The notes beneath the pieces were generated by a model, which searched no databases, was not told the DNA's origin, and was given only the letters and a program-made list of their open reading frames with translations. 64,000 nucleotides of DNA from a virus, in IMG/VR virus record IMGVR_UViG_3300042887_000976, positions 1 through 64,000 of that record, one strand, 5' to 3'. Below are positions 6,518 through 13,382 of this stretch, piece by piece (the stretch's first letter is position 1; the number at the start of each line of letters is the position of its first letter). Made by a program: the position numbers and the translations under genes.

Positions 6518-6826
6518 TTATTCCTCAGTTTCTGTAATGGTGTTCATGAGGGCAAGGTACCAGTCATGAGTTGCGGCAGTACCTGCCAACGATGCGATTC
6601 GGGCATCATAATCGCTGGCATCACACCCGTCATAGACAATAGTTGTGTAGTGACCTTGAAGAATGACTGCTTGTGCCCAATGGGTTTCGCTATCATGAAT
6701 CCTGTTGTCAACTTTGTCAATGTGCAAGATTGCTTCAGAGACAATGTCATTTGCTTCACTTTCTGATTCGGCAAAAACAAAATAAGTTCCTGTCATGGTT
6801 ACGGTGTATGGCTTTTTGTTAGACAT
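6518..6826 (-). CDS. Hypothetical protein ending in the box-encoded ITETEE
   Basis: 102 residues: a beta-type N-terminus (YTVTMTGTYFVFAESESEANDIV) like small proteins with a fold in which an aromatic-rich strand is followed by an EAN helix, then a middle segment, ending NTITETEE. The last codons are an exact CATTACAGAAAC box, which also provides GAGGAA as ribosome site for the next gene. A similar N-terminal pattern occurs at 10755-10928 and 10931-11113. Confidence 0.65.
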   Translation of the reverse strand: MSNKKPYTVTMTGTYFVFAESESEANDIVSEAILHIDKVDNRIHDSETHWAQAVILQGHYTTIVYDGCDASDYDARIASLAGTAATHDWYLALMNTITETEE

Positions 6827-6829
6827 TAT

Positions 6830-7132
6830 TTATTCCTCGGTTTCTTCGTGGTCTTCGCTGATGCCATGCTTCTCAGAGTCATAGCATTCTTCGTGGTAGT
6901 TTCCGTAATGGTAGTTACCTTCTTCATCTGTGAACTCCACACGAATCTCACAGTCAAGATAAATCTGTTGGTTGCACTCGTCACATTCAAATCCTGAACA
7001 CTCGGCACAGCCCCAACCATCGTCAACTGGGATACGGTTAACGAATAAACCAAATCCCGCACCAAACGCTGTTGAGCGTTTGCAATATACACATGGGTCA
7101 ACTGTCCCCAGTGCTTGTTCTGCTACATTCAT
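6830..7132 (-). CDS. Cysteine-rich zinc-binding hypothetical protein
   Basis: 100 residues with CVYC, CAEC, CDEC and a late HEEC motif, an arrangement suggesting two zinc knuckles (rubredoxin- or LIM-like spacing). The acidic tail (EDHEETEE) resembles its neighbours' tails. Family unknown. It is the first gene after the promoter at 7240-7286. Confidence 0.65.
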   Translation of the reverse strand: MNVAEQALGTVDPCVYCKRSTAFGAGFGLFVNRIPVDDGWGCAECSGFECDECNQQIYLDCEIRVEFTDEEGNYHYGNYHEECYDSEKHGISEDHEETEE

Positions 7133-7286
7133 AATTCCCTCCTCAGAAAATTAGTTTGTTTTATGTGAAAGGTTCCCTGTCATTCTCGTGTAAGAAATTA
7201 ATCTCGTGTAAGAAATCGGGGAACCCCCACACACTTATTACCTTACAGGAGAGGTAATAAGAAAACAACACAAAGTTTGTGTAATG
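7133..7286 (-). promoter_or_regulatory. Promoter region with CATTACACAAAC box and inverted/direct repeats
   Basis: -10 TAAGGT (7240-7245), 17-bp spacer, -35 TTGTTT (7263-7268), 6 bp, box (7275-7286), with the inverted repeat ACACAAA-C-TTTGTGT as at 6260. A hairpin TTATTACC...GGTAATAA (about 7235-7260) overlaps the promoter. The leader carries a direct repeat 'tctcgtgtaagaaat' (7182-7216) between GGTTCCC and GGGGAACC arms. The leader may fold; a regulatory role is inference. Confidence 0.65.
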
Positions 7287-7472
7287 TCACCACTCATTTG
7301 TGCGAACTGAAGAAGCAATCATTGCTCCAACTCCTGCAAAAATGATTCCCCATACTCCGTAAGCAATAGAACCATTTTCCATACCAAATGAAAGAAAGAT
7401 TCCGACAAGAAGTAAACTGACGCTCAAGCGTTTCTTGAAGCGTGTCCATTTATGCCAATCTGCTACTTTCAT
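7287..7472 (-). CDS. Small membrane protein, two transmembrane segments
   Basis: 61 residues: a basic N-terminus (WHKWTRFKKRL), hydrophobic segments LSVSLLLVGIFLSF and AYGVWGIIFAGVGAMIAS, and a short polar tail. It looks like a small inner-membrane protein of unknown role; holin-like size, but nothing else supports that. Its ATG overlaps the stop of the upstream gene (4 nt). Confidence 0.6.
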   Translation of the reverse strand: MKVADWHKWTRFKKRLSVSLLLVGIFLSFGMENGSIAYGVWGIIFAGVGAMIASSVRTNEW

Positions 7473-7948
7473 GACTCATCACTTTCTGTATTGTTGTATT
7501 CGGCGTACATCCAATCCAATGCTGTGACAACGGCTGTGCGCCAATGAATCCATAGTTCATCATCTTGTAAAATGTAACTGGACAGCAAATCAAATTGGTT
7601 TTTGTTTAGATGTGCGCCCCACTCAAGAATCTTTTTAATCTCTTGGGCACCTTCAATGTGGTCAACATCACCAATCATTGCAGGAATCTCTTCAAACTCT
7701 TGTTGCAGTGTGATTGGTGTCAACGCAAGACAGTTTCCGTAATGTAAATCACCGTAACCACATCCTTCTAAGATGTCAGACAATTTTGTACCGTGACGAT
7801 TGGACACAGAGAGTGCGTCAGATTCTGTACCAAAGTTCAACAGTGTTTGGTCTGCTTCGCTCAACTCGTTCTCATCAAAGATTGCACAACGATTGACATC
7901 AAGAATGATGCCATCATCGGTACCTACAATAATCATTTTCTTTTTCAT
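7469..7948 (-). CDS. Hypothetical protein
   Basis: 159 residues. N-terminus KKKMIIVGTDDGIILDVNRCAIFDENEL resembles that of the protein at 8076-8429 (WILDIQSGTLVDAENCVIVDDS), so the two may be distant paralogues. The rest is helical. Family unknown. It starts at an ATG overlapping the stop of the 43-residue gene upstream. Confidence 0.65.
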   Translation of the reverse strand: MKKKMIIVGTDDGIILDVNRCAIFDENELSEADQTLLNFGTESDALSVSNRHGTKLSDILEGCGYGDLHYGNCLALTPITLQQEFEEIPAMIGDVDHIEGAQEIKKILEWGAHLNKNQFDLLSSYILQDDELWIHWRTAVVTALDWMYAEYNNTESDES

Positions 7949-8076
7949 TTCTTTCCTTTTGTTGCGTTACGAGCAGACTCGCAAAGTTCTTTGATATCTT
8001 TTTCTTCTTCGTGAAGACCAATGAGTGTCAGGATGCCCCACAAAGCACCAATGCCAATGATTACATAAGTCAACAT
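7945..8076 (-). CDS. 43-residue single-pass membrane peptide
   Basis: MLTYVIIGIGALWGILTLIGL forms one transmembrane segment, followed by a charged cytoplasmic tail (HEEEKDIKELCESARN). It overlaps both neighbours by 4 nt (ATGA), which supports it as a translated gene despite its size. Function unknown. Confidence 0.6.
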   Translation of the reverse strand: MLTYVIIGIGALWGILTLIGLHEEEKDIKELCESARNATKGKK

Positions 8077-8429
8077 CAGAATGGTGCCTTAATAATTGTA
8101 ATTTCGTATCCTTCGGATTCAAGAGCCGTTTCTAAAATCTCCCAGCCGTATTGCGTGGAGACTTCTCGTAGGGGCTTTGAAACTTTCTGTAATGCCTCAA
8201 GAGCCTCTTCGTATGTCAAATGCATTGACAATGTTTGTACATCTTCTGCATCCCAAGAGATGTGAACTTGGTCGGGGTTACGGTACTCAAGAACTGGTAT
8301 ACCTACTGATTCGGCATAATCCATAAAGGCTTCCTCTTCGTCAAAGTCAGTATTGGAATCGTCAACGATTACACAGTTCTCTGCGTCTACTAATGTGCCT
8401 GATTGGATGTCTAAAATCCACTTACTCAT
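8076..8429 (-). CDS. Hypothetical protein
   Basis: 117 residues. N-terminal WILDIQSGTLVDAENCVIVDDSN is similar in layout to the start of the gene at 7469-7948. An acidic stretch (DFDEEEAFMDY) and a helical half follow. The start is the ATG after AGGAGGACAAAG, overlapping the preceding gene by 8 nt. Function unknown. Confidence 0.65.
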   Translation of the reverse strand: MSKWILDIQSGTLVDAENCVIVDDSNTDFDEEEAFMDYAESVGIPVLEYRNPDQVHISWDAEDVQTLSMHLTYEEALEALQKVSKPLREVSTQYGWEILETALESEGYEITIIKAPF

Positions 8430-8727
8430 CTTTGTCCTCCTGTTGGTCAAGATATTGAGATACTACAGTTGTGAGATGTTCAATCACAACCTGTGAAGCC
8501 GACATAAGAATGTCATGCAAATCAATGGTGTCACGAATTGTTTCAAGTTCAGTTTCTGTAATGGGGTGCCCTGCAACTTCATGGAATACTGCGCTGATGT
8601 CTAAATCACCAAACACCAATCCTTGCCAGTTGAACTGCTCACAGAGTTTGTCAAAAACATTGAAGCCAACAAACTCGTCATCGTCAAGGTTTGTAATAAA
8701 TCGTGCAATCTGCTGTGATGTTGTCAT
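8422..8727 (-). CDS. Hypothetical acidic helical protein
   Basis: 101 residues, acidic and helical (FITNLDDDEFVGFNVFD, VVIEHLTTVVSQYLDQQEDKDE). A CATTACAGAAAC box in the middle (8552-8563) encodes PITETEL. Family unknown. It shares a 1-nt stop/start overlap with the upstream gene. Confidence 0.65.
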   Translation of the reverse strand: MTTSQQIARFITNLDDDEFVGFNVFDKLCEQFNWQGLVFGDLDISAVFHEVAGHPITETELETIRDTIDLHDILMSASQVVIEHLTTVVSQYLDQQEDKDE

Positions 8728-9032
8728 TACTTGCTCAAATCAATCTTTACATAAGTTTCTGTAATGATATTTTCACCATCGTAAAGGTAAGCAGTTACAT
8801 ACATGGTTGGCTTTTGGTCACTTGGGTAATCCATTTGATTACCGTCTGTATAGTAATTGAGGTCGGTGACTACATCAAATGAATCCCACTGGTCAACTTC
8901 AGGGAACCAACTTTTGTTTTCTTTGTCCCACACTTCGGGGTCTTTGCGCATCTTCCACACAGCCTTTAAACATTTACTGCGAATCTCTGTGTAATTTTGT
9001 GCAATGTGTTCGTAGAACTCTTGTGCTTGCAT
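8727..9032 (-). CDS. Hypothetical protein
   Basis: 101 residues: a helical N-terminus (FYEHIAQNYTEIRSKCLKAVW) and a beta-rich C-terminus (PTMYVTAYLYDGENIITETY) whose ITET is encoded by a box copy (8755-8766) near the end. Family not recognised. Confidence 0.65.
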   Translation of the reverse strand: MQAQEFYEHIAQNYTEIRSKCLKAVWKMRKDPEVWDKENKSWFPEVDQWDSFDVVTDLNYYTDGNQMDYPSDQKPTMYVTAYLYDGENIITETYVKIDLSK

Positions 9033-9034
9033 GA

Positions 9035-9322
9035 CTAATTACCTGCCTTGAAATTGGTTGCCCATTCTGTTCCATTGATTTCTGTCAGAAGGCGCATAAA
9101 GTTATACAGATGCACACCTCGTGCGTCTTCAATCATCTCTACGACATCTTCTCGTGGTGCGTACTCGTACTGTTCCCAAATCAAGGGTGCGTTAGAGCCA
9201 GCCTCTACGAGTGCGAGGATGTCACTGAGGATAAAACCATTATCCATCAGTTCTTCTACATTGCAAAGATGGTGTTCTAAAGAACAGAACAGTGCGTAAT
9301 CCTGTAATTGCTGATAATTCAT
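9035..9322 (-). CDS. Hypothetical helical protein
   Basis: 95 residues, helical, with MEELMDNGFILSDIL-like and DVVEMIEDARGVHLYNFMRLL segments. Family unknown. It starts at an ATG 2 nt from the end of an upstream leader holding AGGAGGCAAC, and is the first gene after a 28-bp gap. It has no box of its own. Confidence 0.65.
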   Translation of the reverse strand: MNYQQLQDYALFCSLEHHLCNVEELMDNGFILSDILALVEAGSNAPLIWEQYEYAPREDVVEMIEDARGVHLYNFMRLLTEINGTEWATNFKAGN

Positions 9323-9350
9323 TGTTTGTTGCCTCCTGTTGGCGTTGTTG

Positions 9351-9761
9351 TCAGACTACCCACACATATGGCAAATCACTCACCACATTGGGATAAAAGT
9401 TTCTGTAATGTTCGGGGAACTTTGCAACGAGGTTAGAACGATGTGATTCAATGATGTCAGTGCGTCCCCACCAGTCGGGAAGGTCATTCGCATCGGGTCG
9501 TATTAACTCTTGCATTTTATAAGCACAAGTATCTTTGTAACCTTTGGCAGTCCATGCGTCACACATTGCGAGACCATAAGCGCAGAGACCTGCTTCGTGA
9601 CCTGCCCACATCTTTGATGCTGGATGGTTGACCCATCCTTTGGTGAGCCCAAGGTTGGCACGCAAGATTTGTAATACTTCTACACGCTGTTTACCAAGAC
9701 GCTTGTAGTCAAGAACTAAAGCAATGTCTGCAAAAGTGCGTTCGGGTACAAAAGTTTGCAT
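9351..9761 (-). CDS. Pyrimidine-dimer DNA glycosylase-like (Pyr_excise / MSMEG_6728 type) protein
   Basis: 136 residues. It starts MQTFVPERTFADIALVLDYK, continues RLGKQRVEVLQILRA and has GWVNHPASKMWAGHE, the pattern of actinobacterial proteins related to endonuclease V of phage T4, which removes UV dimers. The basic R/K and H-P residues typical of the family are present; the catalytic assignment is from memory and not certain. Near the C-terminus the box encodes EHYRNFY, in a frame different from the usual ITET. Confidence 0.7.
   Translation of the reverse strand: MQTFVPERTFADIALVLDYKRLGKQRVEVLQILRANLGLTKGWVNHPASKMWAGHEAGLCAYGLAMCDAWTAKGYKDTCAYKMQELIRPDANDLPDWWGRTDIIESHRSNLVAKFPEHYRNFYPNVVSDLPYVWVV
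9399..9410 (-). repeat. CATTACAGAAAC box inside the glycosylase-like gene, HYRN frame
   Basis: An exact copy read as His-Tyr-Arg-Asn rather than Ile-Thr-Glu-Thr, so DNA rather than peptide sequence is conserved. Confidence 0.75.
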
Positions 9762-10108
9762 CAGTCCACCATCTCATCTTTGGTGACTGCCATGTGGACG
9801 ATGTTGTCCTCATACGCAAGTTCGTAAATAAACTCGTATGGTTCTGAGAGGTCAATAAACCACTCTTCACCAATGTCAAAAGCATTGACATAGTTTTTTT
9901 CTATCGCTTTATGTAATGACTCTTGTTGAGCATCATCTAAATAAAAGAAGATGTTGTCATCACGGACTCCGTAGATGTCCTCTTCGGCTGGTTGTCCTTC
10001 GTGGTTCAACAACTCTTCACTAAATGAGAAGTAAAAGTAATCTTGGCTATCAGGGCTGTCCTTCCAACAGACAGTCCCTTCAAATCCAATCGGTTTGTGT
10101 GTCAACAT
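9761..10108 (-). CDS. Hypothetical acidic protein
   Basis: 115 residues, acidic and rich in aromatics (DYFYFSFSEELL, NIFFYLDDAQQESLHKAI, EPYEFIYELAYEDNIV). Family unknown. I take the ATG, not the TTG one codon upstream; AAGGAA lies about 10 nt before it. The stop overlaps the next gene by 1 nt. Confidence 0.65.
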   Translation of the reverse strand: MLTHKPIGFEGTVCWKDSPDSQDYFYFSFSEELLNHEGQPAEEDIYGVRDDNIFFYLDDAQQESLHKAIEKNYVNAFDIGEEWFIDLSEPYEFIYELAYEDNIVHMAVTKDEMVD

Positions 10109-10125
10109 CAAAATGGTTCCTTTTC

Positions 10126-10752
10126 TTAATTAGAGTTTGTGTAATGTTTGTTTGCCATAAACAACACATACTCGGCATGAATCGTATCGCTGTTTTTTAC
10201 TTTCCACTCTTCGTACTTGTCCATAGATTCACAATCGTCCCAATCAATCGGATGTGGGTAATTGCAAGGCTCGTACATGGATTCAAAGATGATGTTGCCG
10301 TTATGAAATACATGAAGACCTGAGAAGAATCCAGCCTCTTCGTCATAGTCAAAAGTAAAATACAAAGATGGAAACATTTGAGAGACTTTGAGAAAGCCTG
10401 TGTCAGCACAAGACCAAGCAGTTTGGTATTGAATGATGACTTCCCACACACCAAAAGAGTCTTCAGAAACTGGTTGGATGTCTGTATCACAGTCACCCCA
10501 TTTGCTACCCCAGTTATCATAAGCCCAGTCGTACCAATCTTTGTGACCATACTTGGCAATGTTGGACTCTTTTTGCTTACGGTGTTCTTCTGCCTTGTCT
10601 TCGGGGACAGAGCCTGCAACAGTGTTTTGAAGTTCTTCAGGACATGGCACATAAGATTGAAGAATCTTTGAGTCAGTTATCCCATCAATGAAACGATGTA
10701 CTTCTTCTTTGGAGCCTTTGACGCTCAGTGTGGTTGATACCCAGTTTGGCAT
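10126..10752 (-). CDS. Api92-like / DUF1281-type ferredoxin-fold protein
   Basis: 208 residues. The opening MPNWVSTTLSVKGSKEEV and the central WYDWAYDNWGSKWGDCD are hallmarks of a widespread family in phages and mobile elements (Api92-like ferredoxin-like domain). Its role is unknown. The last codons form a CATTACACAAAC box, encoding HYTNSN. Confidence 0.8.
   Translation of the reverse strand: MPNWVSTTLSVKGSKEEVHRFIDGITDSKILQSYVPCPEELQNTVAGSVPEDKAEEHRKQKESNIAKYGHKDWYDWAYDNWGSKWGDCDTDIQPVSEDSFGVWEVIIQYQTAWSCADTGFLKVSQMFPSLYFTFDYDEEAGFFSGLHVFHNGNIIFESMYEPCNYPHPIDWDDCESMDKYEEWKVKNSDTIHAEYVLFMANKHYTNSN
10135..10146 (-). repeat. CATTACACAAAC box at the 3' end of the Api92-like gene
   Basis: Overlaps the final sense codons, 27 bp before the start of the next gene. 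No promoter of the standard geometry follows. Confidence 0.6.
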
Positions 10753-10754
10753 TT

Positions 10755-10928
10755 TTATCCCTCTTCTTCTTCGTCAGATTCTGTAATGTCTTCTACATCA
10801 ATGGAGTAGACCTCGCTGTATTGGATGTATTCTTCCCAATTCCAACCTTGGTTGGTTGCGTCTTCCTCGTTGTCGCATTCCACTTCGTATTCCAAGTCAA
10901 CACGAACATATACTTTGTAAGTTGCCAT
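10755..10928 (-). CDS. Small acidic protein
   Basis: 57 residues: TYKVYVRVDLEYEVECDNEEDA, a strand followed by an E/D-rich helix, ending DITESDEEEEG. The 3' end carries a truncated box fused to TACAGAATCTGACGA. The start is the ATG after AGGAGGACTAATC. Similar in size and layout to its upstream neighbour (10931-11113) and to 6518-6826; a small family of paralogues is possible. Confidence 0.6.
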   Translation of the reverse strand: MATYKVYVRVDLEYEVECDNEEDATNQGWNWEEYIQYSEVYSIDVEDITESDEEEEG

Positions 10929-10930
10929 GA

Positions 10931-11113
10931 TTAGTCCTCCTCGTACAAGGTAATTTCCCATGGGCTGTCCCAGCCCACAGAACCATCTGAATCTTCTGTG
11001 ATGAGTTGGTCATCATCATAAGAGTAATAAACTGCCTCGGCTTCTTCGGCTGAGTTTGCTTCAACCACATACATATGGTTAACAGTTTCAGTTACATAAA
11101 TTGCATATTTCAT
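10931..11113 (-). CDS. Small acidic protein, paralogue-like
   Basis: 60 residues: KYAIYVTETVNHMYVVEANSAEEAEA, strands then an EAEA helix, then acidic. Resembles the proteins at 10755-10928 and 6518-6826. The start ATG follows AAAGGAACCCAAC. It is transcribed from the promoter at 11140-11168, divergent from WhiB. Confidence 0.6.
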   Translation of the reverse strand: MKYAIYVTETVNHMYVVEANSAEEAEAVYYSYDDDQLITEDSDGSVGWDSPWEITLYEED

Positions 11114-11139
11114 GTTGGGTTCCTTTCTTCCCTGCCGAT

Positions 11140-11168
11140 AGAGTACAACCACCACAAACAAAAAGCAA
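11140..11168 (-). promoter_or_regulatory. Promoter of the 10.9-11.1 kb genes, divergent to whiB
   Basis: -10 TACTCT (11140-11145), 17-bp spacer, -35 TTGCTT (11163-11168). No CATTACAGAAAC box precedes it, unlike the others. The whiB start lies only 19 bp past the -35, so the two transcripts may interfere or be co-regulated. Confidence 0.6.
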
Positions 11169-11186
11169 CAATTATTTTGGAGGAAT

Positions 11187-11495
11187 ATGACCGTAGAGCA
11201 AATTGAATACAATATGTTGAAATCACCTGACAATGGTGCATGGCGTGACCATGCATTGTGTGCTGGTATGGGCAACACTCACTTTTTTGAGTTTGGTGCT
11301 GGGCGCACTGTCAAAACAGTGGCGTTAAGTATTGCCAAGGCAGTTGACACTTGTGCTGAATGCCCCGTGACAGTTGAGTGTTTGCGCTTTGCAGTAGACA
11401 ATGACATCAAGCATGGTATTTGGGGTGGGTTGATGCCTAAAGAGCGTAAGGGTCTTCTAAAGAGTTTCTGTAATGTTTCAGAGCAAAGCGTTTAG
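11187..11495 (+). CDS. whiB: WhiB-family [4Fe-4S] transcription regulator (1)
   Basis: 102 residues. Four cysteines in the WhiB arrangement (HALCAG, then TCAECPVTVEC) are followed by GIWGGLMPKER, the family's G[IVL]WGG turn. These proteins bind a redox-sensitive cluster and usually act on the host sigma factor. It is on the + strand, preceded by GGAGG, and overlaps convergently the 3' end of the glycosyltransferase by 18 bp. The family is essentially confined to actinobacteria and their phages. A box copy lies at its 3' end (11464-11475). Confidence 0.9.
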   Translation: MTVEQIEYNMLKSPDNGAWRDHALCAGMGNTHFFEFGAGRTVKTVALSIAKAVDTCAECPVTVECLRFAVDNDIKHGIWGGLMPKERKGLLKSFCNVSEQSV

Positions 11496-12563
11496 GTAAG
11501 AGTTAAAGGTATCAGCACCTACGAGGATGTCTCTTGACCAAGAGGCTTCTCGTAGTGCTTGCCCTTCTTCTGCACGAACCTTTGGGTCACATAATGCTGT
11601 GATGTGCTTCTGCCATTCTTTTGCTTTGTTCTTTTTGGCAACTCTGCCAACTCCCCAAAGTTTCTGTAATGTCTCATAAGCAGGTAACCCCGATGCAACC
11701 CACGGAATACCTGAAGCAGAGTATTCAAGAATCTTGATGTCAGACTTAGCATGATTGAATGGGGTGTCCCGTAGAGGTGCAATACCAATATCCATTGTGA
11801 GTAAGTTTGGATAATCTTCAGGGTCAGTTGCTGGGAGCGAAGTTACAGAAGTTTCTGTAATGTTCCATTTGGATGCAAGCGAAGGTGCATTGGGGTGCGC
11901 ACCACTATGCTGGAGAGAGATTAAACCAAGTTTCTGTAATGGTGGGATAGTGCCAGCAACAGTTTCAAGGTCACCACTTCTGTGGTTGGTTGAGCCCACC
12001 CATCCAACAATTGGTTTAGTTTCTGTAATGTGTTCGTGGATATTGAATCGCTTTACATCAACAGTATTCAGTAACACATCTATGGGTGGACAATTACTAA
12101 ACATTTTTAGTAGTCGGTCTCTTAGGTACGGTGTGGATACGGTTATTCTGTCGCTTGTAGCAAGTACCTTTTTGTAATGATTGGTGTTTTCGTTTGGGCT
12201 GGTTTTTGGGTGACTTGCAGCAAAAGCAAGGTTGGTTGTGTCCAGTCCCCAGTACCAGTCATCAAGGTCATTGATAATAATCTGACCCGCTTTCTGTGCC
12301 AACTTCATGTGTTCAGGAAGGGTGTCATGCATTAGTCGTTGCATGATAATGATGTCAACATCATGGAGCGTAGAATCTCCATCGGTTTGTATAGAGAAGT
12401 GCGTTCTGTTCCATACAAGAGTCCCAATAAAAGTATCGGTTTCTAGCAAGGGTTCGTACTGTCCTAGTCGTACCCAACCTGCACCACCCCAATGGCTTTT
12501 GTTATCAGGTGACCTCTGTGGTGGGACTCTGTCCCCGCTGGCTATTCCCAGTTTCAACTTCAA
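11478..12563 (-). CDS. Glycosyltransferase (GT-B, family 1/4-like)
   Basis: 361 residues. The C-terminal half has KSDIKILEYSASGIPWVASGLPAYETL, the acceptor/nucleotide-sugar signature of GT-B glycosyltransferases, and earlier PIVGWVGSTNHRSGDLETV. The N-terminus includes WVRLGQYEPLL and IIINDLDDWYWGLD. The start is TTG, 7 nt after CGAGGAAA. The gene carries four CATTACAGAAAC boxes (11660, 11851, 11930, 12019) in two reading frames (ITET and TLQKL/PLQKL). With the dehydratase downstream it may modify phage or host surface glycans or DNA; that is inference. Confidence 0.8.
   Translation of the reverse strand: MKLKLGIASGDRVPPQRSPDNKSHWGGAGWVRLGQYEPLLETDTFIGTLVWNRTHFSIQTDGDSTLHDVDIIIMQRLMHDTLPEHMKLAQKAGQIIINDLDDWYWGLDTTNLAFAASHPKTSPNENTNHYKKVLATSDRITVSTPYLRDRLLKMFSNCPPIDVLLNTVDVKRFNIHEHITETKPIVGWVGSTNHRSGDLETVAGTIPPLQKLGLISLQHSGAHPNAPSLASKWNITETSVTSLPATDPEDYPNLLTMDIGIAPLRDTPFNHAKSDIKILEYSASGIPWVASGLPAYETLQKLWGVGRVAKKNKAKEWQKHITALCDPKVRAEEGQALREASWSRDILVGADTFNSYLNALL
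11660..12030 (-). repeat. Cluster of four CATTACAGAAAC boxes inside the glycosyltransferase gene
   Basis: Exact copies at 11660-11671, 11851-11862, 11930-11941 and 12019-12030. Two encode ITET, two encode (T/P)LQKL, so the bases rather than the residues are shared. At 11851 the box extends to the dyad ACAGAA-AC-TTCTGT. Confidence 0.8.
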
Positions 12564-12721
12564 TTAATTTCCTCGTTTTATTAGCGTGCTTTGAGCAAGG
12601 GTGTGTAGGATTTTCTGTAACGGGTACGAATACTGTCAGTGTGACATTACATGAGTCGCATTTATATGTCTTCCTATACATAAGTACTAGTCTAGATTAT
12701 TTAGTCGGTTTCTGTCAACAG
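12564..12721 (-). other. Intergenic region upstream of the glycosyltransferase
   Basis: 158 bp, AT-rich, with a degenerate box (GTTACAGAAAA, about 12611) and TTGCTC/TAATAA stretches. I could not place a convincing promoter and see no gene. Confidence 0.4.
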
Positions 12722-13279
12722 TTACTTATCTGTTTCTGTGTACTTGTCCCTGAGTGGTTTGCGTGTCTTCCAATTAACACAATTCTTTCCCCACTTTGTC
12801 ATGTTCCTCCAACCTTGGGCTGGACGGAAAAAAGGCTCATTGTTTAATTTGTCGTCCAATGTAATGTACTCATTTGTTGTTTGGTACCCAAAAAAAGCAA
12901 TACGGTTACCAACAATAATTTGTTCTTCTTTGGTGGCTTTCTTTGCTGTCTTTGCAAACTCCCATCCACCGTAACCCTTCCAAGTAGATTGGGCAATCCC
13001 AAGACCACCTGCGTAATAACCACCGTCTTTCCAATCATGGTTGGTTTCACACCAAGAGACTGCTTCCCAAAACTTTATTGAGCCAGCCTTCCGTGTCTGT
13101 AATTGTGCAAAAAGTTCAGGGTGGATTATTTTGACACTTGCAGTGTGTACGAGAATTGCAGGAATAGTGGTTACAACAGTTGTTGTACTCGCCTCTGGCG
13201 CATCACCTCCTGTTGTTGTTAGGGCACCAAAAGTGGTGGTAACTGAAAGGGTGAGTGCGGTAAGAAGGCGATAAACCAT
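12722..13279 (-). CDS. Exported Rpf-like transglycosylase
   Basis: 185 residues. An N-terminal signal or anchor (MVYRLLTALTLSVTTTFGAL) precedes a Thr/Val-rich stretch and a catalytic domain: FWEAVSWCETNHDW, GGYYAGGLGIAQSTW, GGWEF, ATKEEQIIVGNRI, then QGW...W...C. This is the resuscitation-promoting-factor/lysozyme-like fold; the E of CETN is the expected catalytic acid. It cleaves peptidoglycan glycan strands. The start is the ATG after TTGGAGAAAA. It may be the lysis enzyme or an exported cell-wall enzyme; no separate amidase-type endolysin is seen. Confidence 0.85.
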   Translation of the reverse strand: MVYRLLTALTLSVTTTFGALTTTGGDAPEASTTTVVTTIPAILVHTASVKIIHPELFAQLQTRKAGSIKFWEAVSWCETNHDWKDGGYYAGGLGIAQSTWKGYGGWEFAKTAKKATKEEQIIVGNRIAFFGYQTTNEYITLDDKLNNEPFFRPAQGWRNMTKWGKNCVNWKTRKPLRDKYTETDK

Positions 13280-13300
13280 TTTTCTCCAATGTCCATACAA

Positions 13301-13365
13301 TAAAAAAGACCCCGTACCAATTGAGTACTGGAGGTACTCGGAGGTGAATCCTTGGTATGGGGTCT
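13301..13365 (-). terminator. Long-stem terminator after the second whiB gene
   Basis: A 14-bp stem (AGACCCCATACCAA with TTGGTACGGGGTCT, 1 mismatch) carries an inner hairpin (GAGTAC/GTACTC) and is followed on the - strand by TTTTTTATT. It lies 18 bp after the whiB-2 stop. Confidence 0.8.
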
Positions 13366-13382
13366 GTCTACAGGTTACAGGG

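Noticed and set aside
236-12030. CRISPR array made of the 12-bp box
   Set aside because: The repeats are short, irregularly spaced, inside genes and promoters, with no constant spacer length or leader.
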